Below are positions 1 to 11,871 of a stretch of DNA of 64,000 nucleotides, in pieces. The notes under the pieces were generated by a model. It saw only the letters and a list, made by a program, of their open reading frames with translations, was not told the origin of the DNA and ran no database searches. Position numbers and translations under genes: made by a program. Origin of the DNA: Acanthornis magna (lineage: Eukaryota > Chordata > Aves > Passeriformes > Acanthizidae); the NCBI GenBank assembly GCA_036785705.1, contig JAWUZG010001105.1, positions 1-64,000 of the forward strand, given 5' to 3'. The stretch's first letter is position 1. Every line of letters starts with the position of its first letter.

Positions 1-105
1 CAAGGAAGCTTGTCCTGCTGTGGCTTTTCCATGAAATCTTTCTTTCCCGATAGCTTTCCTATGATTCTTGGAGTGATGTAAAAGTGCCTGTGCCATCACA
101 TCTCT
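1..105 (+). repeat. Partial unit: 3' tail of the preceding copy
   Basis: The last 105 bp of a unit, starting inside the twin-HindIII stretch (GCAAGGAAGCTTGTCC) and running to the CATCACATCTC just before the landmark. This shows that the array continues to the left of the window. The sequence does not tell whether the preceding unit is long or short. Confidence 0.95.
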
Positions 106-3100
106 TTAGCAGCGTGGAGCCACCTGGGATGTCAGCACCGAGGTGCTGGGAGTGAGTGCCTGTGACACCAGGGCTTCTGGGCAGCGTGTGGACTCCTGGC
201 ATGTGCCTATGGCTGTCCTGGGACAGCCTGTGAGCTCAGTGTTCTTTTGAAAGCTGGATATCTCTGGCGTGTCCCCAGGGAGTTCCTGTGCCGAGATGTG
301 ACCTCCTGACTCTTTGGCAGCCTGGAGATGGCTGGAGTGTGCCCAGGGGGCAAGTGTGAGTGTCAGGGACTTGCCAGCTCTTGAGGAGGATGGAGGGTGC
401 AGGGATGTCCCCATGGAGGCCCTGTGAGTGGCTGTGAGCTGGCGGCACCTTAGCAGCGTGAGACTCGTGGGCTGTCAGCCCTGAGAGCCTGTTGAAGGCC
501 GTGATGTGCGTGCAGAGAGGTTTGTCAAATGGGAGAGTCGTGGCATGTCCCTATGGAGCCGCTGGGGTTGTGTGTGCCCTCAGTGTTCTTGAGGAGCCTC
601 GAGAGCCCTGGGATGGCCCTGTGGAAGCGCAGGGAGTGCCTGTGCCATAGCAGCGGTGCCTGATGAGATCAAAGGGCCCTGGGATGTCAGCTTGGAATGG
701 CTGTGAGTGCCTGAGAGCACACGTCTGTCTCTCATGGCCGGAGAGCTGTGGCAGGTGCCCATGGTAGGTGTGTGAGTGCAGGTGAGCTCAGGGCTCTGCA
801 GAAGGCTGTAGGCCTGTGGGCTGTGAGGCTGGAAGGCCTGGGAGTGCTTTGGAGCTGAGTGCTCTGTAGCAGTCGGGAGCCGCCTGGGAGGTTGTAGCAG
901 GATGCTTTGGGCCGGCTGCTTTGCCTTGGAACATGGTCCAGGCACTTGGAGCATGTGCTATTTGCAAATGTCTCCAGGTGTCTTTCAGAGGGCCAGCGTG
1001 TGTTGTTTTGGCCTTGAATTCTGCTGAAAGTCCTTCTGGCAAGGAAGCCTGCATGAAGGTGCTGCTAGTGAGGCAAAGATTTGGCAGCTGAGCTGCTGCC
1101 GGGAGTTGCAGGCGTCTGCCTGACAGTCAGTCCCTTGAGAGTGTCAATGTGCAGTCAGTCCCCTTTCCTAGGGGAGGTTTTTCTAGCGTGTTCCTCCTTG
1201 GAGTGTGTGAGGGCTCCTGCTGGGGAAGTGGACAGCAAGCAAGGGCACTGTTGGTGGTGAAGGGAGAGAGAGCTGCCCAGGAGTGTTGGTGTGGTGAGTT
1301 ACATGGAGCTCTACTTGGGAATTGGGTTTTTTTGCTTGCTGTAAGATATGACTGCTTTCCTATTGTTTTCATAGAGTGCACTCCATTGTACTCTGTGTAG
1401 GCTCCCAGGAGTAGGTTTAGCTTTTCTATGGAGTGGTCAGTAATTGGGATTGAGTTGTCTGTGTCGAATCATTTGTGTTAGGGAAGAGCTGCTTTTCTAG
1501 GAATAGATCAGATGGGCCATTTGTAAGTGCTGCGGGACAGAGTTACTTAAAGCACTGGCTTTAAGTGTGAGGCTGGATTGGATGCAGCCGCCGCCAAGGC
1601 TCCTGTGTCTGAGAAGGAGTTGAGAAAGCCAAGGGCTGCTCTCTGGCCCTCGTGACTCAGTGGCCAGGCTGCTCTGGGAGGCTTTGTGTGAATCTGCCAG
1701 CACAGCAGCGACAGATGTCCCCGCCGAGGAGCTTGTGTGAGTGCAGGTGAGATCAGAGCTCTTGAGCAGCCTGGAGAGCCTGGGGATGTGGCCACGGAGC
1801 CGCCAGGATATCTGGTGACCTCGGGGTTCCTATGAGCAGAGGAGCACTAAGATGTGCCCATGGCACCTGTGTAAGTGCCTGTGGCTAAAGGGCTCTTTTG
1901 CAGCCTGGAGAGCCTTGGCATGTGGCCATGAAGCCACAGTGCGTGTCTGTGACATCAGAGCGCTTTGGCAGCATGGAAAGGCCTGGAATGGCTGCAGGGG
2001 CCAGAGGTGAGTGCCTGTGACATCAGAGCTGTCCAGCAGCAGCAGGGAGACGGAGGGAATGTCACAGGCCATGCCTGTGAGTTGCTGTGACAGCGTGGCT
2101 CCTTAGCAGTGTGCAGATTGCCGGGATGTTACCCTGCAGGCCCTGGCATTGCCCTTGTTGTGTGTGTTGTTTAGGAAGATAGAGAGAGCCCTGCATGTCC
2201 CCCTGGAAGGCCAGGGAGTGGCAGTTGCAAAAGAGCTCCTTAGCACTTAGAGACACGTGGGATGTCCCCATGGAGGCACTGTGAGAGCCCGTGACCTCAG
2301 AGGTCTTTGGAAGCTGAGAGAGCCCCGGGATGCCATGGGATGTGAGCATGGGGAGCCTGTGGGCAGGTGTGATGTCCCTGCTTGTGCTGGTGCATCCCCC
2401 CCTGCCCTTTTTTCAGGCTGCAGCATGATATGAGAAATGCTGCTGAGGCCTTGGCCTTGACGAATGCAGCGGGGCTGAGGTGCTGTGGAGCTTCTGAGAA
2501 ACGCTGTGTGCTGCCAGGAAGTGCTGTGTTCTAAGGTGCTCCTGCTTTTTTGCCTGTTGAACAGACTTTGAAATTTGTTTTTGCCTGGATGGCATCACAT
2601 TGGTGTTGTCCCGTGTTCAGGGAAAGCTGCCGATGAGAAGTGGGGCCAGGCTGAAGGCTTGTTGTGACTAAAGGCCATGCCTCGGGGCCCTGTAAGCAGG
2701 GGTGCCAAAGGAGGCCCTGGCAGCTGTGCTGGGCCGCAGCAGCGGTGAGCAGCAAAGTCCCTGTGCGTGGGGCCTCTGCCAGCCGGCAGCTGTCCCGTTT
2801 GCTGCACTCGGGGCATCCGCGAAGGAGCACGGCTCCTGGGCCCCCGATCCTGCCGCTCCCGGAGGCCTCAGGCTTTGGCCGCTGAGAAGATGGCAAGGCA
2901 CGTGAAAGGAGTATTTCAGTAGCTTGGAGGGGAATTTTGCCTCGTAGAGCCTCTTTGTGTGCTTGTGGGAGTGCAGGTGTGCATGCGCTCTCTGCAATGT
3001 GGGAGAGGGGCTGCTCTGGTGGATTCAGAAGTGCTTTAGGTTTGTCCCTAAGTTAGGTCTCGAAGTTCCTGCAGTGCTATGGTAAGGGCTGTGTGGATCC

Positions 3101-3568
3101 TTTGCTGAGGTCTTGGGTTCCAGCTCAGTTCTAAGTGAAGCGTTGTGTAGTTGAAGTCCAGTTCAGTTGAAATGCTCTTAACTGCTGTTCCTGCCCTAAG
3201 CTGTTCATTTGAATTTGAGTTATCAAGTGAAGTGTTGCTCAAGCTGAAGTGCTCTTAAGGGAAGTGCTCTAGAGGCCTTTGGGCCATGTTCTTCTTATCC
3301 TGACCCTTTCTCTTCTTTAGAGACACAGCCTCACGCACACGGACAGACAGACAGAGATAATTTGGGTTTGATTTCATTTTGGATTGATTGACTCTGGATT
3401 TTTGTTTGTTGCTTTTCCTCACTGTGCTTTGAGCATGGTATAAGTAGTAGAGTGAAGCTTAGCAAGGAAAGCTTGTCCTGCTGTGGCTTTTCCATGAAAT
3501 CTTTCTTTCCCGATAGCTTTCCTATGATTCTTGGAGTGATGTAAAAGTGCCTGTGCCATCACATCTCT
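106..3568 (+). repeat. Long unit U1 (3463 bp)
   Basis: A complete long unit. Unit-specific changes are mostly small indels from about 1570 onward: a lost G near 1570, an extra GCC near 1712, a lost G near 1840, a lost C near 2070, a lost G near 2192, and CTCTAGAGGCC near 3269 in place of CTCTTGAGCC. An extra A lies near 3465 in AGCAAGGAAAGC. These break frames that are open in later units. It has T in GACGAATGCAG (2460), as do U4, U5, U8 and U14. Confidence 0.95.
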
Positions 3569-6500
3569 TTAGCAGCGTGGAGCCACCTGGGATGTCAGCA
3601 CCGAGGTGCTGGGAGTGAGTGCCTGTGACACCAGGGCTTCTGGGCAGCGTGTGGACTCCTGGCATGTGCCTATGGCTGTCCTGGGACAGCCTGTGAGCTC
3701 AGTGTTCTTTTGAAAGCTGGATATCTCTGGCGTGTCCCCAGGAGTTCCTGTGCCGAGATGTGACCTCCTGACTCTTTGGCAGCCTGGAGATGGCTGGAGT
3801 GTGCCCAGGGGGCAAGTGTGAGTGTCAGGGACTTGCCAGCTCTTGAGGAGGATGGAGGGTGCAGGGATGTCCCCATGGAGGCCCTGTGAGTGGCTGTGAG
3901 CTGGCGGCACCTTAGCAGCGTGAGACTCGTGGGCTGTCAGCCCCTGAGAGCCTGTTGAAGGCCGTGATGTGCGTGCAGAGAGGTTTGTCAAATGGGAGAG
4001 TCGTGGCATGTCCCTATGGAGCCGCTGGGGTTGTGTGTGCCCTCAGTGTTCTTGAGGAGCCTCGAGAGCCCTGGGATGGCCCTGTGGAAGCGCAGGAGTG
4101 CCTGTGCCATAGCAGCGGTGCCTGATGAGATCAAAGGGCCCTGGGATGTCAGCTTGGAATGGCTGTGAGTGCCTGAGAGCACACGTCTGTCTCTCATGGC
4201 CGGAGAGCTGTGCAGGTGCCCATGGTAGGTGTGTGAGTGCAGGTGAGCTCAGGGCTCTGCAGAAGGCTGTAGGCCTGTGGGCTGTGAGGCTGGAAGGCCT
4301 GGGAGTGCTTTGGAGCTGAGTGCTCTGTAGCAGTCGGGAGCCGCCTGGGAGGTTGTAGCAGGATGCTTTGGGCCGGCTGCTTTGCTTGGACATGGTCCAG
4401 GCACTTGGAGCATGTGCTATTTGCAAATGTCTCCAGGTGTCTTTCAGAGGGCCAGCGTGTGTTGTTTTGGCCTTGAATTCTGCTGAAAGTCCTTCTGGCA
4501 AGGAAGCCTGCATGAAGGTGCTGCATAGTGAGGCAAAGATTTGGCAGCTGAGCTGCTGCCGGGAGTTGCAGGCGTCTGCCTGACAGTCAGTCCCTTGAGA
4601 GTGTCAATGTGCAGTCAGTCCCCTTTCCTAGGGGAGGTTTTTCTAGCGTGTTCCTCCTTGGAGTGTGTGAGGGCTCCTGCTGGGGAAGTGGACAGCAAGC
4701 AAGGGCACTGTTGGTGGTGAAGGGAGAGAGGAGCTGCCCAGGAGTGTTGGTGTGGTGAGTTACATGGAGCTCTACTTGGGAATTGGGTTTTTTTTGCTTG
4801 CTGTAAGATATGACTGCTTTCCTATTGTTTTTCATAGAGTGCACTCCATTGTACTCTGTGTAGGCTCCCAGGAGTAGGTTTAGCTTTTCTATGGAGTGGT
4901 CAGTAATTGGGATTGAGTTGTCTGTGTCGAATCATTTGTGTTAGGGAAGAGCTGCTTTTCTAGGAATAGATCAGATGGGCCATTTGTAAGTGCTGCGGGA
5001 CAGAGTTACTTAAAGCACTGGCTTTAAGTGTGAGGCTGGGATTGGATGCAGCCGCCGCCAAGGGCTCCTGTGTCTGAGAAGGAGTTGAGAAAGCCAAGGG
5101 CTGCTCTCTGGCCCTCGTGACTCAGTGGCCAGGCTGCTCTGGGAGGCTTTGTGTGAATCTGCCAGCACAGCAGCGACAGATGTCCCCGAGGAGCTTGTGT
5201 GAGTGCAGGTGAGATCAGAGCTCTTGAGCAGCCTGGAGAGCCTGGGGATGTGGCCACGGAGCCGCCAGGATATCTGGTGACCTCGGGGTTCCTATGAGCA
5301 GAGGGAGCACTAAGATGTGCCCATGGCACCTGTGTAAGTGCCTGTGGCTAAAGGGCTCTTTTGCAGCCTGGAGAGCCTTGGCATGTGGCCATGAAGCCAC
5401 AGTGCGTGTCTGTGACATCAGAGCGCTTTGGCAGCATGGAAAGGCCTGGAATGGCTGCAGGGGCCAGAGGTGAGTGCTGTGACATCAGAGCTGTCCAGCA
5501 GCAGCAGGGAGACGGAGGGAATGTCACAGGCCATGCCCTGTGAGTTGCTGTGACAGCGTGGCTCCTTAGCAGTGTGCAGATTGCCGGGATGTTACCCCTG
5601 CAGGCCCTGGCATTGCCCTTGTTGTGTGTGTTGTTTAGGAAGATAGAGAGAGCCCTGGCATGTCCCCCTGGAAGGCCAGGGAGTGGCAGTTGCAAAAGAG
5701 CTCCTTAGCACTTAGAGACACGTGGGATGTCCCCATGGAGGCACTGTGAGAGCCCGTGACCTCAGAGGTCTTTGGAAGCTGAGAGAGCCCGGGATGCCAT
5801 GGGATGTGAGCATGGGGAGCCTGTGGGCAGGTGTGATGTCCCCTGCTTGTGCTGGTGCATCCCCCCCCTGCCCTTTTTTCAGGCTGCAGCATGATATGAG
5901 AAATGCTGCTGAGGCCTTGGCCTTGACGAAGGCAGCGGGGCTGAGGTGCTGTGGAGCTTCTGAGAAACGCTGTGTGCTGCCAGGAAGTGCTGTGTTCTAA
6001 GGTGCTCCTGCTTTTTTTGCCTGTTGAACAGACTTTGAAATTTGTTTTTGCCTGGATGGCATCACATTGGTGTTGTCCCGTGTTCAGGAGAAAGCTGCCG
6101 ATGAGAAGTGGGGCCAGGCTGAAGGCTTGTTGTGACTAAAGGCCATGCCTCGGGGCCCTGTAAGCAGGGTGCCAAAGGAGGCCCTGGCAGCTGTGCTGGG
6201 CCGCAGCAGCGGTGAGCAGCAAAGTCCCTGTGCGTGGGGCCTCTGCCAGCCGGCAGCTGTCCCGTTTGCTGCACTCGGGGCATCCGCGAAGGAGCACGGC
6301 TCCTGGGCCCCCCGATCCTGCCGCTCCCGGAGGCCTCAGGCTTTGGCCGCTGAGAAGATGGCAAGGCACGTGAAAGGAGTATTTCAGTAGCTTGGAGGGG
6401 AATTTTGCCTCGTAGAGCCTCTTGTGTGCTTGTGGGAGTGCAGGTGTGCATGCGCTCTCTGCAATGTGGGAGAGGGGCTGCTCTGGTGGATTCAGAAGTG

Positions 6501-7031
6501 CTTTAGGTTTGTCCCTAAGTTAGGTCTCGAAGTTCCTGCAGTGCTATGGTAAGGGCTGTGTGGATCTTTGCTGAGGTCTTGGGTTCCAGCTCAGTTCTAA
6601 GTGAAGCGTTGTGTAGTTGAAGTCCAGTTCAGTTGAATGCTCTTAACTGCTGTTCCTGCCCTAAGCTGTTCATTTGAATTTGAGTTATCAAGTGAAGTGT
6701 TGCTCAAGCTGAAGTGCTCTTAAGGGAAGTGCTCTTGAGCCTTTGGGCCATGTTCTTCTTATCCTGACCCTTTCTCTTCTTTAGAGACACAGCCTCACGC
6801 ACACGGACAGACAGACAGAGATAATTTGGGTTTGATTTCATTTTGGATTGATTGACTCTGGATTTTTGTTTGTTGCTTTTCCTCACTGTGCTTTGAGCAT
6901 GGTATAAGTAGTAGAGTGAAGCTTAGCAAGGAAGCTTGTCCTGCTGTGGCTTTTCCATGAAATCTTTCTTTCCCGATAGCTTTCCTATGATTCTTGGAGT
7001 GATGTAAAAGTGCCTGTGCCATCACATCTCT
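3569..7031 (+). repeat. Long unit U2 (3463 bp), indel-rich copy
   Basis: Same architecture and total length as other long units, but by eye it has about 18 single-base gains or losses. Most are in short homopolymers: near 3740, 3943, 4093, 4208, 4385, 4392, 4729, 4826, 5062, 5475, 5592, 5787, 5838, 6085, 6167, 6306, 6421, 6564 and 6634. The BamHI site that most long units carry is lost (GGATC then TTTGC at 6564). This looks like a consensus-quality problem rather than biology, although an old edge copy is possible. Confidence 0.93.
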
Positions 7032-10000
7032 TTAGCAGCGTGGAGCCACCTGGGATGTCAGCACCGAGGTGCTGGGAGTGAGTGCCTGTGACACCAGGGC
7101 TTCTGGGCAGCGTGTGGACTCCTGGCATGTGCCTATGGCTGTCCTGGGACAGCCTGTGAGCTCAGTGTTCTTTTGAAAGCTGGATATCTCTGGCGTGTCC
7201 CCAGGGAGTTCCTGTGCCGAGATGTGACCTCCTGACTCTTTGGCAGCCTGGAGATGGCTGGAGTGTGCCCAGGGGGCAAGTGTGAGTGTCAGGGACTTGC
7301 CAGCTCTTGAGGAGGATGGAGGGTGCAGGGATGTCCCCATGGAGGCCCTGTGAGTGGCTGTGAGCTGGCGGCACCTTAGCAGCGTGAGACTCGTGGGCTG
7401 TCAGCCCTGAGAGCCTGTTGAAGGCCGTGATGTGCGTGCAGAGAGGTTTGTCAAATGGGAGAGTCGTGGCATGTCCCTATGGAGCCGCTGGGGTTGTGTG
7501 TGCCCTCAGTGTTCTTGAGGAGCCTCGAGAGCCCTGGGATGGCCCTGTGGAAGCGCAGGGAGTGCCTGTGCCATAGCAGCGGTGCCTGATGAGATCAAAG
7601 GGCCCTGGGATGTCAGCTTGGAATGGCTGTGAGTGCCTGAGAGCACACGTCTGTCTCTCATGGCCGGAGAGGTGTGGCAGGTGCCCATGGTAGGTGTGTG
7701 AGTGCAGGTGAGCTCAGGGCTCTGCAGAAGGCTGTAGGCCTGTGGGCTGTGAGGCTGGAAGGCCTGGGAGTGCTTTGGAGCTGAGTGCTCTGTAGCAGTC
7801 GGGAGCCGCCTGGGAGGTTGTAGCAGGATGCTTTGGGCCGGCTGCTTTGCCTTGGAACATGGTCCAGGCACTTGGAGCATGTGCTATTTGCAAATGTCTC
7901 CAGGTGTCTTTCAGAGGGCCAGCGTGTGTTGTTTTGGCCTTGAATTCTGCTGAAAGTCCTTCTGGCAAGGAAGCCTGCATGAAGGTGCTGCTAGTGAGGC
8001 AAAGATTTGGCAGCTGAGCTGCTGCCGGGAGTTGCAGGCGTCTGCCTGACAGTCAGTCCCTTGAGAGTGTCAATGTGCAGTCAGTCCCCTTTCCTAGGGG
8101 AGGTTTTTCTAGCGTGTTCCTCCTTGGAGTGTGTGAGGGCTCCTGCTGGGGAAGTGGACAGCAAGCAAGGGCACTGTTGGTGGTGAAGGGAGAGAGAGCT
8201 GCCCAGGAGTGTTGGTGTGGTGAGTTACATGGAGCTCTACTTGGGAATTGGGTTTTTTTTGCTTGCTGTAAGATATGACTGCTTTCCTATTGTTTTCATA
8301 GAGTGCACTCCATTGTACTCTGTGTAGGCTCCCAGGAGTAGGTTTAGCTTTTCTATGGAGTGGTCAGTAATTGGGATTGAGTTGTCTGTGTCGAATCATT
8401 TGTGTTAGGGAAGAGCTGCTTTTCTAGGAATAGATCAGATGGGCCATTTGTAAGTGCTGCGGGACAGAGTTACTTAAAGCACTGGCTTTAAGTGTGAGGC
8501 TGGGATTGGATGCAGCCGCCGCCAAGGCTCCTGTGTCTGAGAAGGAGTTGAGAAAGCCAAGGGCTGCTCTCTGGCCCTCGTGACTCAGTGGCCAGGCTGC
8601 TCTGGGAGGCTTTGTGTGAATCTGCCAGCACAGCAGCGACAGATGTCCCCGAGGAGCTTGTGTGAGTGCAGGTGAGATCAGAGCTCTTGAGCAGCCTGGA
8701 GAGCCTGGGGATGTGGCCACGGAGCCGCCAGGATATCTGGTGACCTCGGGGTTCCTATGAGCAGAGGGAGCACTAAGATGTGCCCATGGCACCTGTGTAA
8801 GTGCCTGTGGCTAAAGGGCTCTTTTGCAGCCTGGAGAGCCTTGGCATGTGGCCATGAAGCCACAGTGCGTGTCTGTGACATCAGAGCGCTTTGGCAGCAT
8901 GGAAAGGCCTGGAATGGCTGCAGGGGCCAGAGGTGAGTGCCTGTGACATCAGAGCTGTCCAGCAGCAGCAGGGAGACGGAGGGAATGTCACAGGCCATGC
9001 CCTGTGAGTTGCTGTGACAGCGTGGCTCCTTAGCAGTGTGCAGATTGCCGGGATGTTACCCTGCAGGCCCTGGCATTGCCCTTGTTGTGTGTGTTGTTTA
9101 GGAAGATAGAGAGAGCCCTGGCATGTCCCCCTGGAAGGCCAGGGAGTGGCAGTTGCAAAAGAGCTCCTTAGCACTTAGAGACACGTGGGATGTCCCCATG
9201 GAGGCACTGTGAGAGCCCGTGACCTCAGAGGTCTTTGGAAGCTGAGAGAGCCCCGGGATGCCATGGGATGTGAGCATGGGGAGCCTGTGGGCAGGTGTGA
9301 TGTCCCTGCTTGTGCTGGTGCATCCCCCCCTGCCCTTTTTTCAGGCTGCAGCATGATATGAGAAATGCTGCTGAGGCCTTGGCCTTGACGAAGGCAGCGG
9401 GGCTGAGGTGCTGTGGAGCTTCTGAGAAACGCTGTGTGCTGCCAGGAAGTGCTGTGTTCTAAGGTGCTCCTGCTTTTTTTGCCTGTTGAACAGACTTTGA
9501 AATTTGTTTTTGCCTGGATGGCATCACATTGGTGTTGTCCCGTGTTCAGGGAAAGCTGCCGATGAGAAGTGGGGCCAGGCTGAAGGCTTGTTGTGACTAA
9601 AGGCCATGCCTCGGGGCCCTGTAAGCAGGGGTGCCAAAGGAGGCCCTGGCAGCTGTGCTGGGCCGCAGCAGCGGTGAGCAGCAAAGTCCCTGTGCGTGGG
9701 GCCTCTGCCAGCCGGCAGCTGTCCCGTTTGCTGCACTCGGGGGATCCGCGAAGGAGCACGGCTCCTGGGCCCCCGATCCTGCTGCTCCCCGAGGCCTCAG
9801 GCTTTGGCCGCTGAGAAGATGGCAAGGCACGTGAAAGGAGTATTTCAGTAGCTTGGAGGGGAATTTTGCCTCGTAGAGCCTCTTTGTGTGCTTGTGGGAG
9901 TGCAGGTGTGCATGCGCTCTCTGCAATGTGGGAGAGGGGCTGCTCTGGTGGATTCAGAAGTGCTTTAGGTTTGTCCCTAAGTTAGGTCTTGAAGTTCCTG

Positions 10001-10495
10001 CAGTGCTATGGTAAGGGCTGTGTGGATCCTTTGCTGAGGTCTTGGGTTCCAGCTCAGTTCTAAGTGAAGCGTTGTGTAGTTGAAGTCCAGTTCAGTTGAA
10101 ATGCTCTTAACTGCTGTTCCTGCCCTAAGCTGTTCATTTGAATTTGAGTTATCAAGTGAAGTGTTGCTCAAGCTGAAGTGCTCTTAAGGGAAGTGCTCTT
10201 GAGCCTTTGGGCCATGTTCTTCTTATCCTGACCCTTTCTCTTCTTTAGAGACACAGCCTCACGCACACGGACAGACAGACAGAGATAATTTGGGTTTGAT
10301 TTCATTTTGGATTGATTGACTCTGGATTTTTGTTTGTTGCTTTTCCTCACTGTGCTTTGAGCATGGTATAAGTAGTAGAGTGAAGCTTAGCAAGGAAGCT
10401 TGTCCTGCTGTGGCTTTTCCATGAAATCTTTCTTTCCCGATAGCTTTCCTATGATTCTTGGAGTGATGTAAAAGTGCCTGTGCCATCACATCTCT
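7032..10495 (+). repeat. Long unit U3 (3464 bp), first half of composite 1
   Basis: The first clean copy after the indel-rich pair. It has an eight-T run near 8252 where most units have seven, which accounts for the extra base. The CpG-rich block is of the CTGCTCCCCG type shared with U4, U5, U8 and U14. A private C-to-G change makes a second BamHI site (GGGGATCCGCG, 9739). It has GGTCTTGAAG near 9986, a variant shared only with U10 and U12. It is followed directly by short unit S1. Confidence 0.97.
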
Positions 10496-11346
10496 TTAGC
10501 AGCGTGGAGCCGCCTGGGATGTCAGCACCGAGGTGCTGGGAGTGAGTGCTTGTGACACCAGGGCTTCTGGGCAGCGTGTGGACTCCTGGCGTGTGCCTAT
10601 GGCTGTCCTGGGACAGCCTGTGAGCTCAGTGTTCTTTTGAAAGCTGGATATCTCTGGCGTGTCCCCAGGGAGTTCCTGTGCCAAGATGGGGCCTGCTGAC
10701 TCTTTGGCAGCCTGGAGATGGCTGGAGTGTGCCCAGGGGGCAAGTGTGAGTGTCAGGGACTTGCCAGCTCTTGATGAGGATGGAGAGTGCAGAGATGTCC
10801 CCATGGAGCCCCTGTGAGTGCCTGTGAGCTCAGAAGTCTATGGAGGCTTAAGACAGCTGTGATGAAATGGGATGTCTGCAGGGGGGCATGTAATGAAATT
10901 TGATCTCCCAGCTTGTGGTGGTGCATTCCTCTCTCCTCCCCTTTTTGAGCCCCACCATGATCTGAGAAATGCTCCTTAGGCATCGGCCTTGAGGAACTGC
11001 ACTTGGCTGAGCAGCTCTTGAGCTTATGAGAAACACTGTGTGCTCCCAGGAAGTGCTGCTGTCTAACGTGGTCCTGTTTTGTTTTTTTTTATCGTAACAG
11101 CCTTGGAAAAAAACAGCCTTGTTTTTGCCTGAATGGTAAACATTGCGTGCCAGTGTGCGTGTCCTCTCCAGAATGTGGCAGAGGGGCTGCTCTCCTGGAT
11201 TCTGAAGAAGTTTAGAAGTGCAAGGAAGTTCTGCCTGTAAGTAAAATTACTGTTGAGAGATGGTAAATCCTGTGGGGGTTTTTTCGGAGGTGTTGGGCTT
11301 GAGTTCATTTCTATGTGAAGTCTTATTAACTTGAAATATGGTTAGG

Positions 11347-11352
11347 ATTAAA
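11347..11352 (+). other. Poly(A)-signal-like ATTAAA in the short unit (S1)
   Basis: ATTAAA in GGATTAAATGC. It recurs at the same offset in S2 and S3 (plus 4835 and 9670). On reading I found no AATAAA or ATTAAA on the + strand of long units. Confidence 0.25.
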
Positions 11353-11546
11353 TGCTGTTAAGTGTTGTTCCTCTGCTAGGTGGTTAATTTGAAGGTAGAA
11401 ATTTAAATGTTGCTCAAATGGACGTACTGTTAAGTGAAGTGCTCTTGAGCCTTTCAAGCGTGTTCATGTAATCCCGACACTTTCTCTCCTTTGGAGACAC
11501 TCGCACACATACACAGACACAGACAGACAGACATAGGTAATTTTGG

Positions 11547-11578
11547 TTTAATTTCATTTTGGATTGATTGGATTTATT
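11547..11578 (-). other. Poly(A)-signal-like pair on the reverse strand of the short unit (S1)
   Basis: TTTAAT (11547-11552) and TTTATT (11573-11578) read ATTAAA and AATAAA on the reverse strand. The long unit has TTTGAT at the first place and lacks the second. Confidence 0.25.
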
Positions 11579-11624
11579 TTGTTTCATTTCCTCGCTGTGC
11601 CTTAAGCATGGTGTAGGTAGTAGA

Positions 11625-11871
11625 GTGGAGCTTGGCAAGGAATCTTGTCCTGCTGTGGCTTTGCTATGAAATCTTTCTTTCCCGATAGCTTTCCTATGAT
11701 TCTTTGAGTGATGTGCAAGTGCCTGTGCCATCACATCTCTTTAGTGAGTGAGTGAAGCTTGGCAAGGAAGCTTGTCCTGCTGTGGCTTTTCCATGAAATC
11801 TTTCTTTCCCGATAGCTTTCCTATGATTCTTGGAGTGATGTAAAAGTGCCTGTGCCATCACATCTCTTTAG
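11625..11871 (+). repeat. 120-bp direct duplication at the short-unit end (S1)
   Basis: The stretch from GTGGAGCTTGG to CTCTTTAG (11625-11744) is repeated as 11752-11871 with the 7-bp linker TGAGTGA between them. The first copy differs at a few positions (GGAATC, TTTGCTATG, CTTTGAGTG, GTGCAAG). The second copy is like long units. The same pair lies at 16460-16579 and 16587-16706 in S2, and at 21295-21414 and 21422-21541 in S3. Long units have one copy. Confidence 0.93.

Larger units (their letters stand above)
10496..11867 (+). repeat. Short unit S1 (1372 bp)
   Basis: The first ~300 bp match the start of a long unit apart from a fixed set of changes: GAGCCGCC, AGTGCTTGTG, GGCGTGTGCC and GCCAAGATGGGGCC. 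At ATGTCCCCATGGAG (10797) the sequence switches to a match for the end of block B, skipping about 1.86 kb of the long unit. From there to about 11630 it resembles the long-unit tail only at roughly three-quarters identity by eye, and it lacks the CpG-rich block. The end is near-identical to long units again. S1 alone has GAAGAAGTTT (11207) and GTGGAGCTTGG (11625). Confidence 0.96.

Noticed and set aside
9175..9825. 216-codon reverse-strand ORF and its overlapping ORFs as protein-coding genes
   Set aside because: Several frames on both strands are open in the same GC-rich stretch. Copies differ by amino-acid-changing substitutions, no domain is recognisable, and U1 and U2 break the frame. The ORFs follow from composition and the 69-bp period.
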